Shown piece by piece: positions 4,482 to 5,416 of a DNA stretch of 5,416 nucleotides; the first letter of the stretch is position 1, and the number at the start of each line of letters is the position of its first letter. Under the pieces are notes generated by a model. It did not search any database, had not been told where the DNA came from, and saw only the letters and a program-made list of their open reading frames with translations. Position numbers and translations under genes: made by a program. The DNA is taken from assembly GCA_035507915.1 (NCBI GenBank), contig DATJNS010000181.1, positions 1 through 5,416 on the forward strand. Reading direction: 5' to 3'. This stretch comes from JACQAI01 sp035507915. GTDB taxonomy: Bacteria; Pseudomonadota; Alphaproteobacteria; Elsterales; Elsteraceae.

Positions 4482-5294
4482 TCACACCGGCTCGAGACCA
4501 GCCCGATCGCACTCGCGCTTGACCTGCAGGAGCACCGAGGCGAACCGCCGGGTCCTGATCGCCAGCTGCTTGTGCTCGAGATCGTAGCGCGCGACGATCA
4601 TGCGATCGTCGTGCAGCTCGTCCTCGGAGAGCCCGACCTTGACGTCGATCGCCTGACCGCATTTCCAGCCGCGGTTCTCGACCTCTCCCAGCAGCATGCC
4701 GCCCAACGACCAATCGACCGTGGTGAAGGCGCGCCCCTGGATCGCCACCACGATCGGCGGCTCGCGCCAGCGCTTGAACGTGCGCTGCTCCTGCGGATAG
4801 GCCGCCACGATGCGCGCCGCCTCGCGATCGGCGTCGGTCTTCGCCTTGGCGCTGTCGCCAGCCGCCGAGGTCTGTCGAACGATCTCGAGCCGGTCCTTGA
4901 TGCCCTGCTTGATCGTCTCGTCGGCGCCAAGGCGCACCACGATGTTGAACACCGCGTTGATCTGCCGCATCAGCTCGCCGCGCTCCTGCAGCCGCTCCTT
5001 GTCGCGCGACGCGCCCATCACCTGCTCGAGCAGGTAGTCGATGTGCCTGACGTAGGTCTCGGTCTTGGCGGCGCGCACGCGGTTGCGGATCTCGACCTTG
5101 TCGCCGGGCGACAGGACGTCGGCCTCCTGGGCGGCTTCGACCATCTGGTCGAGATGGCTGACCAGCCGGTCGGGCTCGCGGCTCGCCTCCCACGCCTCGG
5201 CCGCCTCGAGCTCGCGGGAAACCCGCTCGAGCCATCCCTGGCGCCGCTTCTCGCGCTCCTCCTGAGCCGCGGTCTGCGCATACATCTGGTCCAT
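4482..5294 (-). CDS. PilZ-domain protein with helical N-terminal region, probable c-di-GMP receptor, 270 aa
   Basis: The C-terminal third is a PilZ domain (about 169-262): RTFKR (171-175) supplies the RxxxR switch, and after the IVVAIQGRAFTTV strands comes DWSLGG (194-199), the D/N-x-S-x-x-G motif. Both c-di-GMP-binding motifs are intact, so binding of the second messenger is expected by family knowledge. Residues 1-165 are almost entirely predicted helix, highly charged (EEREKRRQGWLERV, ELEAAEAWEASREPDRL) and coiled-coil-like. There is no signal peptide or membrane segment, indicating a cytosolic protein. The start is ATG 5294-5292 behind an AAGGGGG-rich site (5306-5300); a second ATG at codon 4 is possible. 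The stop is TGA 4484-4482. The output (motility, polysaccharide, pili) cannot be told, as no effector gene adjoins. It is divergent from a + strand gene starting at 5395. Confidence 0.85.
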   Translation of the reverse strand: MDQMYAQTAAQEEREKRRQGWLERVSRELEAAEAWEASREPDRLVSHLDQMVEAAQEADVLSPGDKVEIRNRVRAAKTETYVRHIDYLLEQVMGASRDKERLQERGELMRQINAVFNIVVRLGADETIKQGIKDRLEIVRQTSAAGDSAKAKTDADREAARIVAAYPQEQRTFKRWREPPIVVAIQGRAFTTVDWSLGGMLLGEVENRGWKCGQAIDVKVGLSEDELHDDRMIVARYDLEHKQLAIRTRRFASVLLQVKRECDRAGLEPV

Positions 5295-5394
5295 GCTCGC
5301 CCCCTTCGTGCGCCGCCGCCCCGGCTGCGCCTCGCTTTCCGCGCGATCGGAACCCCCCGCGCGCTCGCTGATAAATTGCGTAAGGGGAGCCGCG
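5295..5394. promoter_or_regulatory. Divergent promoter region between the PilZ gene and a + strand gene
   Basis: These 100 bp separate two divergently oriented starts, so promoters for both are expected. For the + strand, GATAAA (5370-5375, four of six to the -10 consensus) lies 19 nt before the ATG, with a poor -35 candidate TCGGAA (5347-5352) at 17-nt spacing. The + strand Shine-Dalgarno AAGGGGAG is at 5382-5389, and the PilZ Shine-Dalgarno is at 5306-5300 on the other strand. No operator-like palindrome of note is seen. Confidence 0.35.
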
Positions 5395-5416
5395 ATGTCA
5401 GTCGCGCAGGGGGATA
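5395..5416 (+). CDS. Start of an unidentified gene (first seven codons, MSVAQGD...)
   Basis: An ATG at 5395-5397 sits 5 nt after a strong AAGGGGAG Shine-Dalgarno (5382-5389), and the frame MSVAQGD stays open to the window edge. The strong ribosome site and the divergent layout relative to the PilZ gene support a real start. Seven codons are too few to name a function. Confidence 0.55.

Overview
The window is a GC-rich stretch (very high GC at third codon positions) of bacterial chromosome. It most resembles an alphaproteobacterium of the Rhodospirillales/Hyphomicrobiales type. That placement is an inference from base composition, from the style of the genes (NMT1/SsuA-like binding protein, cytosolic Asp-box propeller, PilZ protein) and from an interspersed palindrome of the 'TCATTGCGAGGAGCG...' kind often met in such genomes. 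No genus can be named from the sequence alone.

Left part (1-2410). The window opens inside the last 98 codons of an acyl-CoA carboxylase carboxyltransferase subunit on the + strand. It is followed by a convergent intergenic gap filled by a long imperfect inverted repeat. On the - strand, a VOC (glyoxalase/dioxygenase fold) protein and a six-Asp-box beta-propeller protein are 26 bp apart and form a likely operon. Upstream of the propeller gene, still on the - strand, is an 80-residue hypothetical protein with strongly coding-like codon use.

Middle part (2411-3252). A small + strand hypothetical gene (73 aa) faces a small - strand GTG-start gene (70 aa). Next comes the most informative feature: a selenocysteine tRNA (selC) on the - strand at 3100-3195, with anticodon UCA, a long variable arm and an encoded GCCA end. 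It shows that the organism, or its recent ancestor, makes selenoproteins, although no selA/selB/selD or selenoprotein gene lies in the window. Its acceptor plus T stems total 12 bp rather than the usual 13, and its D and anticodon stems carry irregularities. A plausible dedicated promoter lies just upstream.

Right part (3253-5416). A periplasmic NMT1/SsuA-type substrate-binding protein with a twin-arginine-like signal peptide is encoded on the - strand without neighbouring permease or ATPase genes. A short AT-richer intergenic stretch before it holds a perfect 6-3-6 palindrome whose arm is also a good -35 box. Then comes a - strand PilZ-domain protein (probable c-di-GMP receptor) with a long helical N-terminal region. 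Divergent from it, the first seven codons of a + strand gene begin at 5395 behind a clear Shine-Dalgarno sequence.

The genes do not form one pathway. The window reads as ordinary chromosome made of several short transcription units, and I found no multi-gene defence, mobile or CRISPR system.
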